Shown here: one piece after another, positions 45,385 to 54,024 of the stretch
Layout: every line of letters starts with the position of its first letter
Numbering within the stretch: position 1 is the stretch's first letter
Assembly (NCBI RefSeq): GCF_024181725.1
Contig: NZ_CP028908.1
Coordinates: forward strand, 4,329,501 to 4,393,500
Reading direction: 5' to 3'
Length of the DNA: 64,000 nt
Origin: Bradyrhizobium sp. WD16
Lineage (GTDB): Bacteria > Pseudomonadota > Alphaproteobacteria > Rhizobiales > Xanthobacteraceae
Notes under the pieces: model-generated
Seen by the model: the letters and a program-made list of their open reading frames with translations, nothing else
What the model was told of the DNA's origin: nothing
The model's database searches: none
Made by a program: the position numbers and the translations under genes

Positions 45385-46203
45385 TCACCGGTCCTCCCAG
45401 CTCGGCTGGCGCTTCTCGATGAAGGCGCTGATGCCTTCCTCGGCGTCGCGCGCCAGCATGTTCTGCGTCATGACTTCGGCGGCGTAGCGGTAGGCCTCGG
45501 CGAGCGGCATCTCGGCCTGGGCGTAGAACGCCTCCTTGCCGACCCTGAGCGTATAGGCCGATTTCGCCGCGATCCTTTTCGCCAGCGCGACCGCCGCGGC
45601 GCGCTCGGTGCCCGCCGTCACCACGCTGTTGACGAGGCCGATTTCCGCGGCACGGTGTGCCGTCACGGCTTCTCCGGTCAGCAGCATGTGCATCGCATGC
45701 TTGCGCGGCACGTTGCGCGACAGCGCCACCATGGGGGTCGAGCAGAACAGGCCGATATCGACGCCGGGCGTCGCAAAGCTCGCCGCCTCCGAGGCCACCG
45801 CGAGATCGCAGCTCGCCACCAACTGGCAGCCGGCGGCGGTGGCGACGCCCTGGACGGCGGCGATCACCGGCTTCGGCAGGCGCACAACGGCCTGCATCAT
45901 GGCGCTGCAGGCGGACATGATCTTGGCGAAATAGGCGCGACCGCGGTCGGCGTCGGTCCGATGCGCGGTCAGCTCCTTGAGGTCGTGGCCGGCGGAGAAC
46001 ACCGATCCCGCGGCGGCGATCACCACCGCGCGCACGCTCGCGTCGTCGCGGACGTCGTCGAGCGCGGCGTGCAGGGCGGCGATCAGCCCCTCCGACAGGC
46101 TGTTGCGGGCCTGCGGCCGGTCGAGGACGAGCACGGCGACCGGTCCATCGGTTTCGCGCAGCAGGAGGTCGCGGGAGGGTGTGGTCGCGGGCAGTGCGGT
46201 CAT
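45385..46203 (-). CDS. Enoyl-CoA hydratase/isomerase family protein
   Basis: 272 residues from ATG 46203. Crotonase fold: VLDRPQARNSLSEGLIAALHAAL, the oxyanion segment SAGHDLKELTAHR, and VATAAGCQLVASCDLAVASE. The C-terminus EEGISAFIEKRQPSWEDR is standard. The catalytic Glu positions of true enoyl-CoA hydratase are partly replaced (FCSTPMVALSRNVPRKHA instead of GxPxxG..E), as in ECHDC3-like members, so the exact reaction is uncertain. First gene of a pair with the CoA-binding protein. Confidence 0.9.
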   Translation of the reverse strand: MTALPATTPSRDLLLRETDGPVAVLVLDRPQARNSLSEGLIAALHAALDDVRDDASVRAVVIAAAGSVFSAGHDLKELTAHRTDADRGRAYFAKIMSACSAMMQAVVRLPKPVIAAVQGVATAAGCQLVASCDLAVASEAASFATPGVDIGLFCSTPMVALSRNVPRKHAMHMLLTGEAVTAHRAAEIGLVNSVVTAGTERAAAVALAKRIAAKSAYTLRVGKEAFYAQAEMPLAEAYRYAAEVMTQNMLARDAEEGISAFIEKRQPSWEDR

Positions 46204-46405
46204 GGCTTGTCGATCCGGCGCATGGAGGGCCGGCACGGTAGGGCGCGACGGCCACCGGTTCAATCGCCGGCGGGCAGGGAGGTGCCCTGCGTCCGCCAAA
46301 AAGCGGTCCGGGTTTCCACCACCGGTTTCCACTCGGCGCGAAAACGCTCTATAGGGGCGAAACGGGCGCGCGGGGGGCGCGCGAACGTCAGGGGGCAGGA
46401 CGACG

Positions 46406-46843
46406 ATGGCGGCGGCGAAAATGACGGTTCCCGAGCTGGAGGGGTTTCTCCATCGGGAGTTTCCCCAGGCCTTCGCCAGCGGCGACATCGTGATCGAGAG
46501 TGCGGACGGGCAGACCTGCCTGCTGCGCCAGACCTATAGCGAACGCATGCTGCGGCCGGGCGGCACGGTGTCCGGACCGACCCTGATGACACTGGCGGAT
46601 TTCGCCATGTACGTCGTGCTGCTGTCGGCGATCGGCCCGGTAGGGCTCGCGGTGACCACCAGTCTCAACATCAATTTCCTGCGCAAGGGGCAGCCTGGCC
46701 AGGACGTGATGGCGGCGGCGAGGCTGCTCAAGCTCGGCAGGCGGCTCGCGGTGGGGGAGGTCAACCTGCTGTCGGGCACCTCGCCGGACCCGATCGCCCA
46801 CGTCACCTCGACCTATTCCATTCCCAGCGCAGCGTTTCCTTGA
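46406..46843 (+). CDS. PaaI/hotdog-fold thioesterase family protein
   Basis: 145 residues. Hotdog fold: MLRPGGTVSGPTLMTLADFAMYVVLL, GLAVTTSLNINFLRKGQPGQDVMAAARLLKLG and RRLAVGEVNLL, the usual PaaI-like series. The HGG motif seen in many members is replaced by the GPTLMTLADFA helix. Divergent from the enoyl-CoA hydratase, again an acyl-CoA context. ATG 46406 follows a weak ribosome site. Confidence 0.87.
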   Translation: MAAAKMTVPELEGFLHREFPQAFASGDIVIESADGQTCLLRQTYSERMLRPGGTVSGPTLMTLADFAMYVVLLSAIGPVGLAVTTSLNINFLRKGQPGQDVMAAARLLKLGRRLAVGEVNLLSGTSPDPIAHVTSTYSIPSAAFP

Positions 46844-46906
46844 TGGTATTATTGCACCATATTTATAACTCATTGTTTTTGATGATGTAATTTTGACGCC
46901 GGAGCG

Positions 46907-46935
46907 TTGACGCCGGCGGTGCGGTTCTCTAGAAA
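46907..46935 (+). promoter_or_regulatory. Sigma-70-type promoter of rplM-rpsI
   Basis: TTGACG, a 17-base spacer and TAGAAA, about 110 bases before rplM. The -35 hexamer is within a direct repeat TTGACGCCGG that also occurs 14 bases upstream. The preceding 46850-46900 is AT-rich, like an UP element. Confidence 0.65.
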
Positions 46936-47042
46936 TCCGCGGCAATGCGGTGCGTCGCGCCGCGGTGTGTTTTACGGGCCCGCGCGCCTCCGGCACGCTC
47001 GTCCGTTCTTCTCAACTGATTGATTCAGACAGGTTCACTCAA

Positions 47043-47507
47043 ATGGCAACCTATTCGGCGAAGCCGGCGGAGGTCGAAAAGAAGTGGGTGCTGATCGACG
47101 CCAAGGGTCTGGTCGTCGGCCGTCTCGCCACGCTTGTCGCGATGCGCCTGCGCGGCAAGCATCGCCCGACCTACACTCCTCACGTCGATGACGGCGACAA
47201 CGTCATCATCATCAATGCGGCCAAGGTCGTGCTGACCGGCCGCAAGCGCGAAAACAAGGTCTATTATCACCACACCGGGTTCATCGGCGGCATCAAGGAG
47301 CGCACCGCGAAGGCGATCCTCGAGGGTCGTTTCCCCGAGCGCGTGGTCGAAAAGGCCATCGAGCGCATGCTGCCGCGCGGCCCGCTGGGTCGCAAGCAGC
47401 TCGGTAATCTGCGGGTCTATGCCGGTGCGGAGCATCCGCATGAGGCGCAGCAGCCCGAGATCATCGACGTCGCATCACTGAACCGCAAGAACACGAGGGT
47501 CGCGTAA
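47043..47507 (+). CDS. rplM: 50S ribosomal protein L13
   Basis: 154 residues from ATG 47043. [57 protein letters not shown] and [12 protein letters not shown] are invariant L13 segments. Followed one base later by rpsI, forming the universal rplM-rpsI operon. Confidence 0.99.
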   Translation: MATYSAKPAEVEKKWVLIDAKGLVVGRLATLVAMRLRGKHRPTYTPHVDDGDNVIIINAAKVVLTGRKRENKVYYHHTGFIGGIKERTAKAILEGRFPERVVEKAIERMLPRGPLGRKQLGNLRVYAGAEHPHEAQQPEIIDVASLNRKNTRVA

Positions 47508-47508
47508 C

Positions 47509-47985
47509 ATGGCCGAGACCATTCAATCGCTCGACCAGTTGTCGTCGCTGAAGCCGGCGGCTGCCGAGGCGCCCAAATACGTCAAGAAGGTCGACAAGTT
47601 CGGCCGCGCCTACGCCACCGGCAAGCGCAAGGACGCGGTGGCCCGCGTCTGGATCAAGCCGGGCTCCGGCAAGATCGTGGTCAACACTCGCGAGGTCGAG
47701 ATCTATTTCGCCCGGCCGGTGCTGCAGATGATGATCCAGCAGCCGCTGACCGTTGCCGCGCGCCAGGACCAGTATGACGTGATCTGCACCGTCTCCGGTG
47801 GCGGCCTGTCGGGCCAGGCCGGCGCCGTGCGCCACGGCCTGTCCAAGGCGCTGACCTACATGGAGCCGGAACTCCGCACGGTGCTGAAGAAGGGCGGCTT
47901 CCTGACCCGCGACTCCCGCGTGGTCGAGCGCAAGAAGTACGGCCGCGCCAAGGCCCGCCGCAGCTTCCAGTTCTCGAAGCGCTGA
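47509..47985 (+). CDS. rpsI: 30S ribosomal protein S9
   Basis: 158 residues. The C-terminal S9 domain starts at [21 protein letters not shown] and ends with [14 protein letters not shown], whose extreme C-terminus reaches the P-site tRNA. An N-terminal extension of about 35 residues before [13 protein letters not shown] is usual in this bacterial group. Second gene of the operon, with a terminator downstream. Confidence 0.99.
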   Translation: MAETIQSLDQLSSLKPAAAEAPKYVKKVDKFGRAYATGKRKDAVARVWIKPGSGKIVVNTREVEIYFARPVLQMMIQQPLTVAARQDQYDVICTVSGGGLSGQAGAVRHGLSKALTYMEPELRTVLKKGGFLTRDSRVVERKKYGRAKARRSFQFSKR

Positions 47986-48026
47986 TCGGCGGTTCGCATC
48001 CCGGCGCTCGCCGGCAACAGGGTTCG

Positions 48027-48053
48027 AAAAGGGCAGCTTCGGCTGCCCTTTTT
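48027..48053 (+). terminator. Rho-independent terminator of rplM-rpsI
   Basis: GGGCAGC-TTCG-GCTGCCC with a stable UUCG tetraloop followed by five T residues, 46 bases after the rpsI stop. Confidence 0.95.
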
Positions 48054-48271
48054 GCTTTGGTGGATGGTGTCGAGCCTGCGGCGTTGCGGGTGGCGAGCGC
48101 TTAACGATTGCTTAAAAAAAGATTGTGCGGGGCTGCCGCGTTTTCCCGAAAAATGCCGGGCAGGGAGCAACGTTTTCCGAAGATGCCCGCGGCTAGGATG
48201 GCTCGTCGGCAGAAAGCCGGCAGGCAGGCATCACGCGCCCGGATGTCGCGTCACTTGGCTGGTGGACACAA

Positions 48272-49498
48272 ATGTCGCTCGATATCTCAACCCTTTACGT
48301 CGTCGCAACGCTGGTTGCCGGCATGCTCGGCGGCCTCTTGCTGTTTTTCTGGCGTCAGGAAAAACTTCCAGCGCTGGGCTGGTGGGCGGCCGCCTATCTG
48401 ATCGGCGCCGTCTCCATCGGTCTGTGGTCGCTGGCCGGCGCCGTGATGGCCCCGCTGCCGCTGCTCGCGGTCAGTGGCGCCGGCTTCGTCGCCTGCGGTC
48501 TGGTGTGGAGCGCCGCGCGCGTGTTCCACGGCAAGACCCCGAACTGGCCGATGGTGACGGTCGGCGCGGCGGTCTGGGTCGGGTGCGGACTCCTGATCTC
48601 CTCGTCCTATCTGCGCACCATCGTCGGCACCGCGATCGTCGCCGCCTACGCCGTCATGACCGTCAGCGAATTGTGGTCGGAGCGGCGCAAGTCGCAGCAG
48701 AGGCGCTGGCCGGCGGCGGTGATCCCGATGCTGCACGGCACGGTGCTGATGCTGCCGATCGTGCTCGGCGGCCTGATGTCGCCGCAAGGCGAGGCGTTTC
48801 GGCCCAACAGTCTGTGGGTCGTCATCTATACCATCGAGCTCGTGCTCTACGGCGTGGGCACCGTGTTCGTCATCTTCATGATGGTCAGCGATCGCGCGGT
48901 GCGGGCCCACAAGGCCGCGGCCGCGATCGATCCGCTGACCGGGCTGCTCAACCGCCGCGGTTTCGGCGAGGCGACCGAGCGCATGATCCAGCGCGAGGCC
49001 AAGGCCGGCCGGCCGGTGAGCGCGATGATCTTCGACATCGATCACTTCAAGTCGGTCAACGATCGGTTCGGCCATCCCGCCGGCGACGAGGTCCTCAAGG
49101 CCTTCGCGAGCGTGGTCAGCGGTAACTTGCGGATCTCGGACCTGATCGGCCGCATCGGTGGCGAGGAGTTCGCCGCCTTGCTGCCCTGTTCCATCGAGGA
49201 AGCGGTGCTGGCGGCCGAACGGGTGCGCGAGGCCTTCCAGACCAGCGGCATCAAGGTCGGCGAGGTGGCGGTCGAGACCACGGTGTCCATCGGCATCGCC
49301 GGCGGTCCGGCCAATACCGAACTCGAGGTCCTGCTGGCGAGCGCGGACACGGCCTTGTACCGCGCCAAGCGGACCGGCCGGAATCGGGTCGAAGCGGTGA
49401 GCGAGGAACCGCTGTCGCTCGGCGGTGGCCGAAAGCTCGCGGCCGGTGCCGCGGCGCCGCGGACCGTGCCCGAAGTCGAAGCCGAAGTCGTGGCGTGA
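48272..49498 (+). CDS. Membrane diguanylate cyclase (GGDEF domain)
   Basis: 408 residues. Six hydrophobic segments in the first 200 residues form an uncharacterised sensor region. The GGDEF domain begins at DPLTGLLNRRGFGEA; the active site is GGEEF (296-300), with the metal-binding Asp in FDIDHFKSVNDRFGH. An RxxD inhibitory site (RISD, 287-290) is in place five residues ahead, so product feedback is expected. A low-complexity tail follows. Should make cyclic di-GMP at the inner membrane; nearby EPS genes are a natural output but not adjacent. Confidence 0.95.
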   Translation: MSLDISTLYVVATLVAGMLGGLLLFFWRQEKLPALGWWAAAYLIGAVSIGLWSLAGAVMAPLPLLAVSGAGFVACGLVWSAARVFHGKTPNWPMVTVGAAVWVGCGLLISSSYLRTIVGTAIVAAYAVMTVSELWSERRKSQQRRWPAAVIPMLHGTVLMLPIVLGGLMSPQGEAFRPNSLWVVIYTIELVLYGVGTVFVIFMMVSDRAVRAHKAAAAIDPLTGLLNRRGFGEATERMIQREAKAGRPVSAMIFDIDHFKSVNDRFGHPAGDEVLKAFASVVSGNLRISDLIGRIGGEEFAALLPCSIEEAVLAAERVREAFQTSGIKVGEVAVETTVSIGIAGGPANTELEVLLASADTALYRAKRTGRNRVEAVSEEPLSLGGGRKLAAGAAAPRTVPEVEAEVVA

Positions 49499-49545
49499 CG
49501 CGTTCCTAACCTTTCATTTACCATGCGGCGTTTAGCATCGGCCGC

Positions 49546-49782
49546 ATGACGATACGCAGTGACGTCCACCAGCAGATCGCGCTCAATACGCTCGACCGGG
49601 CCGTTGCCGCCACGCGGGCCGGTTTCGGTTGCCTGTTTTCCGGCTCGGAGGATTACGAGCGCGCGCTGATCGCCGAGCGCCGCGCCGAGGGCCGTTACAC
49701 GCCGCCGGCGAGCCGGCTGCCCTGGCTGTTGTTCGCGGGGCTGGCCTTCCTGGTTGCCGGCACCGCGCTGCTGCTGGCCTGA
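49546..49782 (+). CDS. Small hypothetical membrane protein
   Basis: 78 residues with a cytoplasmic N-terminus (LNTLDRAVAATRAGFGCLFS, YERALIAERRAEGRYTPP) and one C-terminal helix (LPWLLFAGLAFLVAGTALLLA). No family known to me. 47 bases after the diguanylate cyclase gene on the same strand; it may be co-transcribed. Confidence 0.6.
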   Translation: MTIRSDVHQQIALNTLDRAVAATRAGFGCLFSGSEDYERALIAERRAEGRYTPPASRLPWLLFAGLAFLVAGTALLLA

Positions 49783-49874
49783 TTTTTCCGGCTTGCCCGA
49801 TCGGGTCGGCGCGTTCCGCTCGCAGGCGAAACGCGCTATGCAGGTCCGCCCATTTTAAGAACAGGTGGACTTAG

Positions 49875-50171
49875 ATGATCACTGAAATCGCCCAGATCGA
49901 GATCAAGCCCGGCTCGGAAAAGGACTTCGAGGCCGCCGTGGCGAAGGCCCGCGATGCCTTCGGCCGCTCCAAGGGCTTCCTCGGCTTCGAACTGCATCGC
50001 TCGATCGAGAAGCCCCAGCGCTATCGCCTGCTGGCGAAGTGGCAGAGCGTCGAGGCCCATACCGTCGACTTCCGCGGCTCGGACAATTTCGCCGAATGGC
50101 GGACGCTGGTCGGACCCTATTTCGCCTCGCCTCCGGAGGTCGAGCACACCGAGACGGTGGTGACGACCTGA
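49875..50171 (+). CDS. Antibiotic biosynthesis monooxygenase (ABM) domain protein
   Basis: 98 residues. Dimeric alpha/beta barrel: ITEIAQIEIKPGSEKDFEAAVAKA, GFLGFELHRSIEKPQRYRLLAKW and FAEWRTLVGPYFASPPEVEH. The ABM family includes heme-degrading and quinol monooxygenases and many proteins of unknown function. No cofactor residue can be assigned here. Start ATG at 49875 with GGTGGACTTAG upstream. Confidence 0.9.
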   Translation: MITEIAQIEIKPGSEKDFEAAVAKARDAFGRSKGFLGFELHRSIEKPQRYRLLAKWQSVEAHTVDFRGSDNFAEWRTLVGPYFASPPEVEHTETVVTT

Positions 50172-50224
50172 GGGGCGGCTGGACAGGCGTTCGCTGGCGC
50201 GGATGTGGCGCGCGCGAGTGCGCT

Positions 50225-50521
50225 TCATCCGACAGCGAGCGCCGACTGGCTCATCTCGAAGGCGAGGTCGAGCAAATTCGGCAGGGCCGGATTGCGGTTG
50301 TGCTCCGACCACACCGCATCGAACCGGCCCTGTTCGATCTCATGGCGATGGTGCGGAGCACGGCGCCGATGACGCCGCTCGAACGGGAGAATGCCTAACG
50401 TCTCTTCCACCGCCTTGATCCGGGTGCAGACACAAGATTGTGTGGTACCCGGTACGTTCGCCGCATGTCGGAAGTGCAGGTATTCCGCGACAACAGCATG
50501 GCGCAGCGCGGCAAGCGGGAT
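50225..50521 (-). pseudogene. LysR-family regulator with internal deletion
   Basis: On the minus strand a frame reads LRHAVVAEYLHFRHAANVPGT and continues RIKAVEETLGILPFERRHR, which is a LysR winged helix with two odd residues at the turn. It then jumps to EIEQGRFDAVWSEHNRNPAL and a short tail to the stop at 50225. At least 180 residues of effector domain are missing. No start codon fits. The segment lies in the 380-base gap between the ABM protein and the MBL hydrolase. Confidence 0.65.
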
Positions 50522-50550
50522 GAGCCAAAAGCGTCATGCCCCGGCCCGGC

Positions 50551-51390
50551 TTACTCCTCATAAGCAACGCGATAGTGTTCCCCCGTTCGCACGATGCGCG
50601 CGAAGCCGAGTTCTCCAAGGTGCATTCCGGCAATCAGCAGCTTCTCTGCGCTGACAAGGTCCAGTAGCCTCGACCGCGTTTCCGCCGCGAGGTGGACGTC
50701 CTGATCGAACGAGATCGACACGTCGGGGCAGGCGATCTGAATCTGCGGGAAATGAACGATGTCTCCCCAGACCAGCAGACTCCGATCGCCGGAATCGAGA
50801 CGGTAGCCGGTGTGCCCGGCCGTATGCCCCGGCAGCGGCATGGCCGTGATGCCGGGGAACACTTCGCCGTCGCTGAAGGCGCGCAGACTGTCGCGGTAGC
50901 CGTCGAATGCCTGACGCGCGATCTGGAAATTGCCGCGAGCGCGCTCGCTGACGCGGCTCAGATTGCCGTCATCTCGCCAGAACGCGAGTTCTCTCTGATG
51001 GAGGACAAGCTCGGCGCTGGGAAAAGCCTTTTCTCCCGAAGCCTTCGTCAGCCCTCCGACATGATCGGGATGGGCATGGGTCAGGAGTATCGTGTCGACG
51101 TCGGAGGGCTGCACCCCGGCCAGCGCCAGATTGGTCGTGAGGCGACCGCCCCATTGTCTGATCCCACCGGCTCCCGCATCGATCAGGATGGTGCGGCCAG
51201 CGCCGCGTACCAGATAGCCGTTGATATGGACGGCTGAAGGCTCCGCTATTCCCGCGTCTTCCTGCATCCGGCGGCCGTCGGCAGGATCCATACCGGACAG
51301 GAAATCGAGACTGGCCGTCAGATAGCCGTCGCTGATCGCGGTGATGCTGAAATCGCCGATCCTCCGGCTGGGAAGTGTGGAAAGGGACAT
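50551..51390 (-). CDS. Metallo-beta-lactamase-fold hydrolase
   Basis: 279 residues. Zinc ligands are complete: THAHPDHVGG (HxHxDH), LPGHTAGHTGY, the bridging Asp in LVWGDIVHF, and a final His in GMHLGELGF. The N-terminus has the YLTASLDFLSGMDP loop of quorum-quenching/AttM-like and MBL fold metallo-hydrolases. No signal peptide. In an apparent operon with the tautomerase-like gene and the 183-residue protein, all opposite to a LysR gene. Confidence 0.93.
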   Translation of the reverse strand: MSLSTLPSRRIGDFSITAISDGYLTASLDFLSGMDPADGRRMQEDAGIAEPSAVHINGYLVRGAGRTILIDAGAGGIRQWGGRLTTNLALAGVQPSDVDTILLTHAHPDHVGGLTKASGEKAFPSAELVLHQRELAFWRDDGNLSRVSERARGNFQIARQAFDGYRDSLRAFSDGEVFPGITAMPLPGHTAGHTGYRLDSGDRSLLVWGDIVHFPQIQIACPDVSISFDQDVHLAAETRSRLLDLVSAEKLLIAGMHLGELGFARIVRTGEHYRVAYEE

Positions 51391-51411
51391 GAAGCGTCTC
51401 CAGACGGTCGA

Positions 51412-51738
51412 TCAGTTGCGCGCGTGAATGTTCGCCGGGGCGTAACCGAAGCAACGGATACGGACAGTGACGCCGGTCGCCTTGCCAATGGCGTCATCAA
51501 GGCCGTTTATGAACCGCTCCATCACCGGGGGCGTGCGGGAAGCGGCGAGTCGATAGCGGATGTCCGCGAAAACCAGGTGGCCGCGACCGTGCCGGACAGG
51601 CACATAGATGACATGCACGGTCTCCAGCGCCGCCCGGAGGATATCCGTGCAAAGCTCGGTGCACCGGTCGGTCAGGCTTGAGAGGACCGCGTCGGATGGC
51701 ATCTTGTCCGCCGGAATGAAGATCGTGACATTCGGCAT
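51412..51738 (-). CDS. Tautomerase-like family protein
   Basis: 108 residues from ATG 51738. Begins MPNVTIFIPADKMPSDAVL; Pro after the start Met would be the catalytic base as in 4-oxalocrotonate tautomerases. The rest (VHVIYVPVRHGRGHLVFADIRYR, FINGLDDAIGKATGVTVRIRCFGY) fits a long two-domain or fused beta-alpha-beta pattern rather than the 62-residue 4-OT. Its start overlaps the stop of the upstream gene (ATGA), so translation is coupled. Family call moderate. Confidence 0.7.
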   Translation of the reverse strand: MPNVTIFIPADKMPSDAVLSSLTDRCTELCTDILRAALETVHVIYVPVRHGRGHLVFADIRYRLAASRTPPVMERFINGLDDAIGKATGVTVRIRCFGYAPANIHARN

Positions 51739-52289
51739 CACGATCCACCTTGATCGGCCAAGCCAGTGCCGCTGCCGCTCGTCAACTGGGCCGTCATCGG
51801 CGCATAGACGTGGATGTCTTCCGGCAGATGATCGATGGCAGGCAGCAGGCCGCGGCTGACCTTGGTGAGCCAGCGGCGTTCGGGGAATTTCTCCAGCTCG
51901 ACCGCTCGCATCGCGCAGGGACTATGGCCAAGCCGGATCAACGAGTCGGGGCCGTTAGCGCTCGTCAGCAGAAACTCATCGTTCCCGACCGCTGGCGCCG
52001 GGTCGAGGCTGTCATAGAGATTGCGGTGCCAGTCGGTGATGTGCTGCTGCCAGCGCGCGAAATTCCCGCCGCCCTTCCGGCGATATTCCTCGCCGGTCAG
52101 CACGTCGGGGCCGTCGATCGAGTGAAGGGCGAGATAGACGGGACTGCCGCCGCGCAACGCCTTGAACCGCTGCGAGGTATGAAAGCCGCTCACCGAGATC
52201 AGCGCCGGCAGCTTGTCCAGGCTGTAGAAGTCGTTCCATTCCGCTTCGCTGACTGGATCGGCGAAGCTGCATTCCACCGTGTAGATCAT
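51738..52289 (-). CDS. Uncharacterised protein, two ferredoxin-like (EthD/DUF4286-type) repeats possible
   Basis: 183 residues from ATG 52289 (GAGGATGG upstream); 52316 is an alternative. Starts MIYTVECSFADPVSEAEWND and has KLPALISVSGFHTSQRFKAL, the wording common to small alpha/beta barrel proteins that take an aldehyde or polyketide-like ligand. The second half holds PERRWLTKVSRGLLPAIDHL. First gene of the three-gene minus-strand unit; divergent from the LysR gene at 52457. Exact family not certain. Confidence 0.65.
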   Translation of the reverse strand: MIYTVECSFADPVSEAEWNDFYSLDKLPALISVSGFHTSQRFKALRGGSPVYLALHSIDGPDVLTGEEYRRKGGGNFARWQQHITDWHRNLYDSLDPAPAVGNDEFLLTSANGPDSLIRLGHSPCAMRAVELEKFPERRWLTKVSRGLLPAIDHLPEDIHVYAPMTAQLTSGSGTGLADQGGS

Positions 52290-52456
52290 CGGACCATCCT
52301 CGGCCGGACGTGACATGCTCCGGCCTTCTCTTTCGTTGATGTCTGATCACGGTAATCATGCAATTTTGCTCTATATATCGATATTCGATCATCCTTTAGT
52401 GACTGAAAGTCATGGTGAGGTGAGCCGCGTGTTTGTTCATTGCCCTGGAGACGCCC

Positions 52457-53341
52457 ATGCGCCGCAAGATCCCCAGCCATTCCGCGCTTATGGCGTTCGA
52501 GGCGGCGGCCCGTCATGGCAGCTTCGCACGCGCGGCCGACGAACTATCCCTGACCGAAGGTGCGATCAGCCGCCAGATCGGACGGCTGGAAGCCTTCCTC
52601 GGCGTCACGCTGTTCGAGCGGGTCGGCAATCGCGTGCGGCTTCTGCCGAACGGCGAGCGCTACGCGGCGCAGGTTCGCGAGACGCTCGACCGCTTGGAGC
52701 GCGACAGCCAGTATCTGATGGGCCAGCCGAGCGACGGCGCAAGCCTCGACATCGCCATCCTCCCGACCTTCGCCACGCGCTGGCTCATTCCCCGCTTGAG
52801 GCGGTTTCAGGAACGTTACCCGAACATCACCGTGCATCTTGCCGAGCGGATGGAGCCTTTCGTCCTCGCCGACAGCGGCTTCGACGCCGCCATCCATTTC
52901 GAGCACCCGGCCTGGACAGGAATGCGGACGCACCGGCTGCTGCACGAGGTTCTGGTGCCGGTCTGCCATCCGGTGCTGATCGACGGGAAGGATGCTGCAA
53001 CGGCTCTCGATGCCCTGCCGCGCCTGCATCGCCGTCAGAACCCGGACGCCTGGCAGCGCTATGCGGAGGAGACCGGGATCGCGCTGACCAATCCGGCGAT
53101 CGGCGCGCGTTATGATCTGCACGCCATGTTGATCGAGGCGGCCTTGGCTGGTCTCGGCGTGGCGCTCGTGCCGCGCCTCTATGTTGAGGCCGAGCTGTCC
53201 GATGGCCGGCTCGTCGCGCCGTGGCCGGAGGGAGCGTCGATCTCCAAGACCTTCTGCCTCATTCTGCCCGAGCCGATCCGGCTGAGCGAGAATCCGGTGC
53301 AGGTATTTGCAGACTGGATATTGCACGAGGCAGTTGTTTAA
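52457..53341 (+). CDS. LysR-family regulator, GcvA type
   Basis: 294 residues from ATG 52457 (MRRKIPSHSALMAFEAAARH). Winged helix: GSFARAADELSLTEGAISRQIGRLEAFLGVTLFERV. Effector domain: SLDIAILPTFATRWLIPRLRRF, DAAIHFEHPAWTGM, LIEAALAGLGVALVPRLYVE, typical of the GcvA/AmpR branch. Divergent from the MBL-tautomerase unit across a 168-base AT-rich gap (ATATATCGATATTCGAT near 52373), which it probably controls. Confidence 0.93.
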   Translation: MRRKIPSHSALMAFEAAARHGSFARAADELSLTEGAISRQIGRLEAFLGVTLFERVGNRVRLLPNGERYAAQVRETLDRLERDSQYLMGQPSDGASLDIAILPTFATRWLIPRLRRFQERYPNITVHLAERMEPFVLADSGFDAAIHFEHPAWTGMRTHRLLHEVLVPVCHPVLIDGKDAATALDALPRLHRRQNPDAWQRYAEETGIALTNPAIGARYDLHAMLIEAALAGLGVALVPRLYVEAELSDGRLVAPWPEGASISKTFCLILPEPIRLSENPVQVFADWILHEAVV

Positions 53342-53392
53342 GCGCGTCGATGCTGATCGACGGTCATCAGGTCCAACGGGGGCGGGACCCGA

Positions 53393-53701
53393 ATGATGGT
53401 GACGGTGCACTGAATTAGCCGAGGCTCCCAGCGATCGCCCATCTGGCCCGCGTCGTCATTCCCGGCATTTCGCATCACGTTACCCAGCGCGGCAACGGCC
53501 GGCCAAACCAAGTGCATCTGATCCTGACGAGGGTATCGGCATGAAGGCTCGAGAGAGGTGAGGTGATCAGGAAGGCGTCGTGCATTCTCAGGAGGTTGTA
53601 TCTATGATGTTTCGACGATCAATCCAATGCTGCAGTCAGGCAGCGCGGGCCGAGAATACAATCGGGGATAGAGGAGGAATTGAGTGCACTGTCACCATAA
53701 T
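53393..53701. mobile_element. Decayed REP-associated (IS200-like) transposase element, both ends present
   Basis: The left end ATGGTGACGGTGCACT (53395) and right end AGTGCACTGTCACCAT (53683-53698) are inverted copies with one mismatch. Inside, the frame IAHLARVVIPGISHHVTQRGNGR is the classic RAYT N-terminus. It is then joined by a deletion to PNQVHLILT, where the catalytic HxH reads QVH, and the following DEGIG is out of frame. The remaining interior to 53682 is unrecognised. Non-functional. Confidence 0.75.
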
Positions 53702-53703
53702 CC

Positions 53704-54024
53704 TTCACCCGCTACGGCCTGATCGGCGGCAAGGTAGTCGGCGTGTCGCGCGACGCGATCATCCGCGACAAGCCGCAGGATCCGAATGCCAAGGGTAAGC
53801 TCGGGGGCGCCCTATCGGACAGCAGCGAGCCGGCGGGGCAGGAATTGATCTACTCCGCGCGGATCGCGCTCGATCGCGCCGAGATGTCGATCGACGGCAA
53901 GCGGGTGTCACTGGCGCCTGGCATGGCTGTCACCGTCGAGATCAAGACCGGCTCGCGGCGCATCATCGAATACCTGATGTCGCCGGTGCTGCGCTATCGG
54001 CAGGAGAGCTTGAGGGAAAGATGA
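53704..54024 (+). pseudogene. HlyD-family type I secretion adaptor, C-terminal fragment
   Basis: Directly after the right end of the transposase element an open frame encodes FTRYGLIGGKVVGVSRDAI, then YSARIALDRAEMSIDGKRVS, LAPGMAVTVEIKTGSRRIIE and YLMSPVLRYRQESLRER. This is the C-terminal barrel and inner-membrane-proximal tail of HlyD/PrtE membrane-fusion proteins. The ATG-like codon at 53743 is only an internal position. The N-terminal three quarters have been replaced by the insertion. It overlaps the next gene by 4 bases. Confidence 0.85.
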
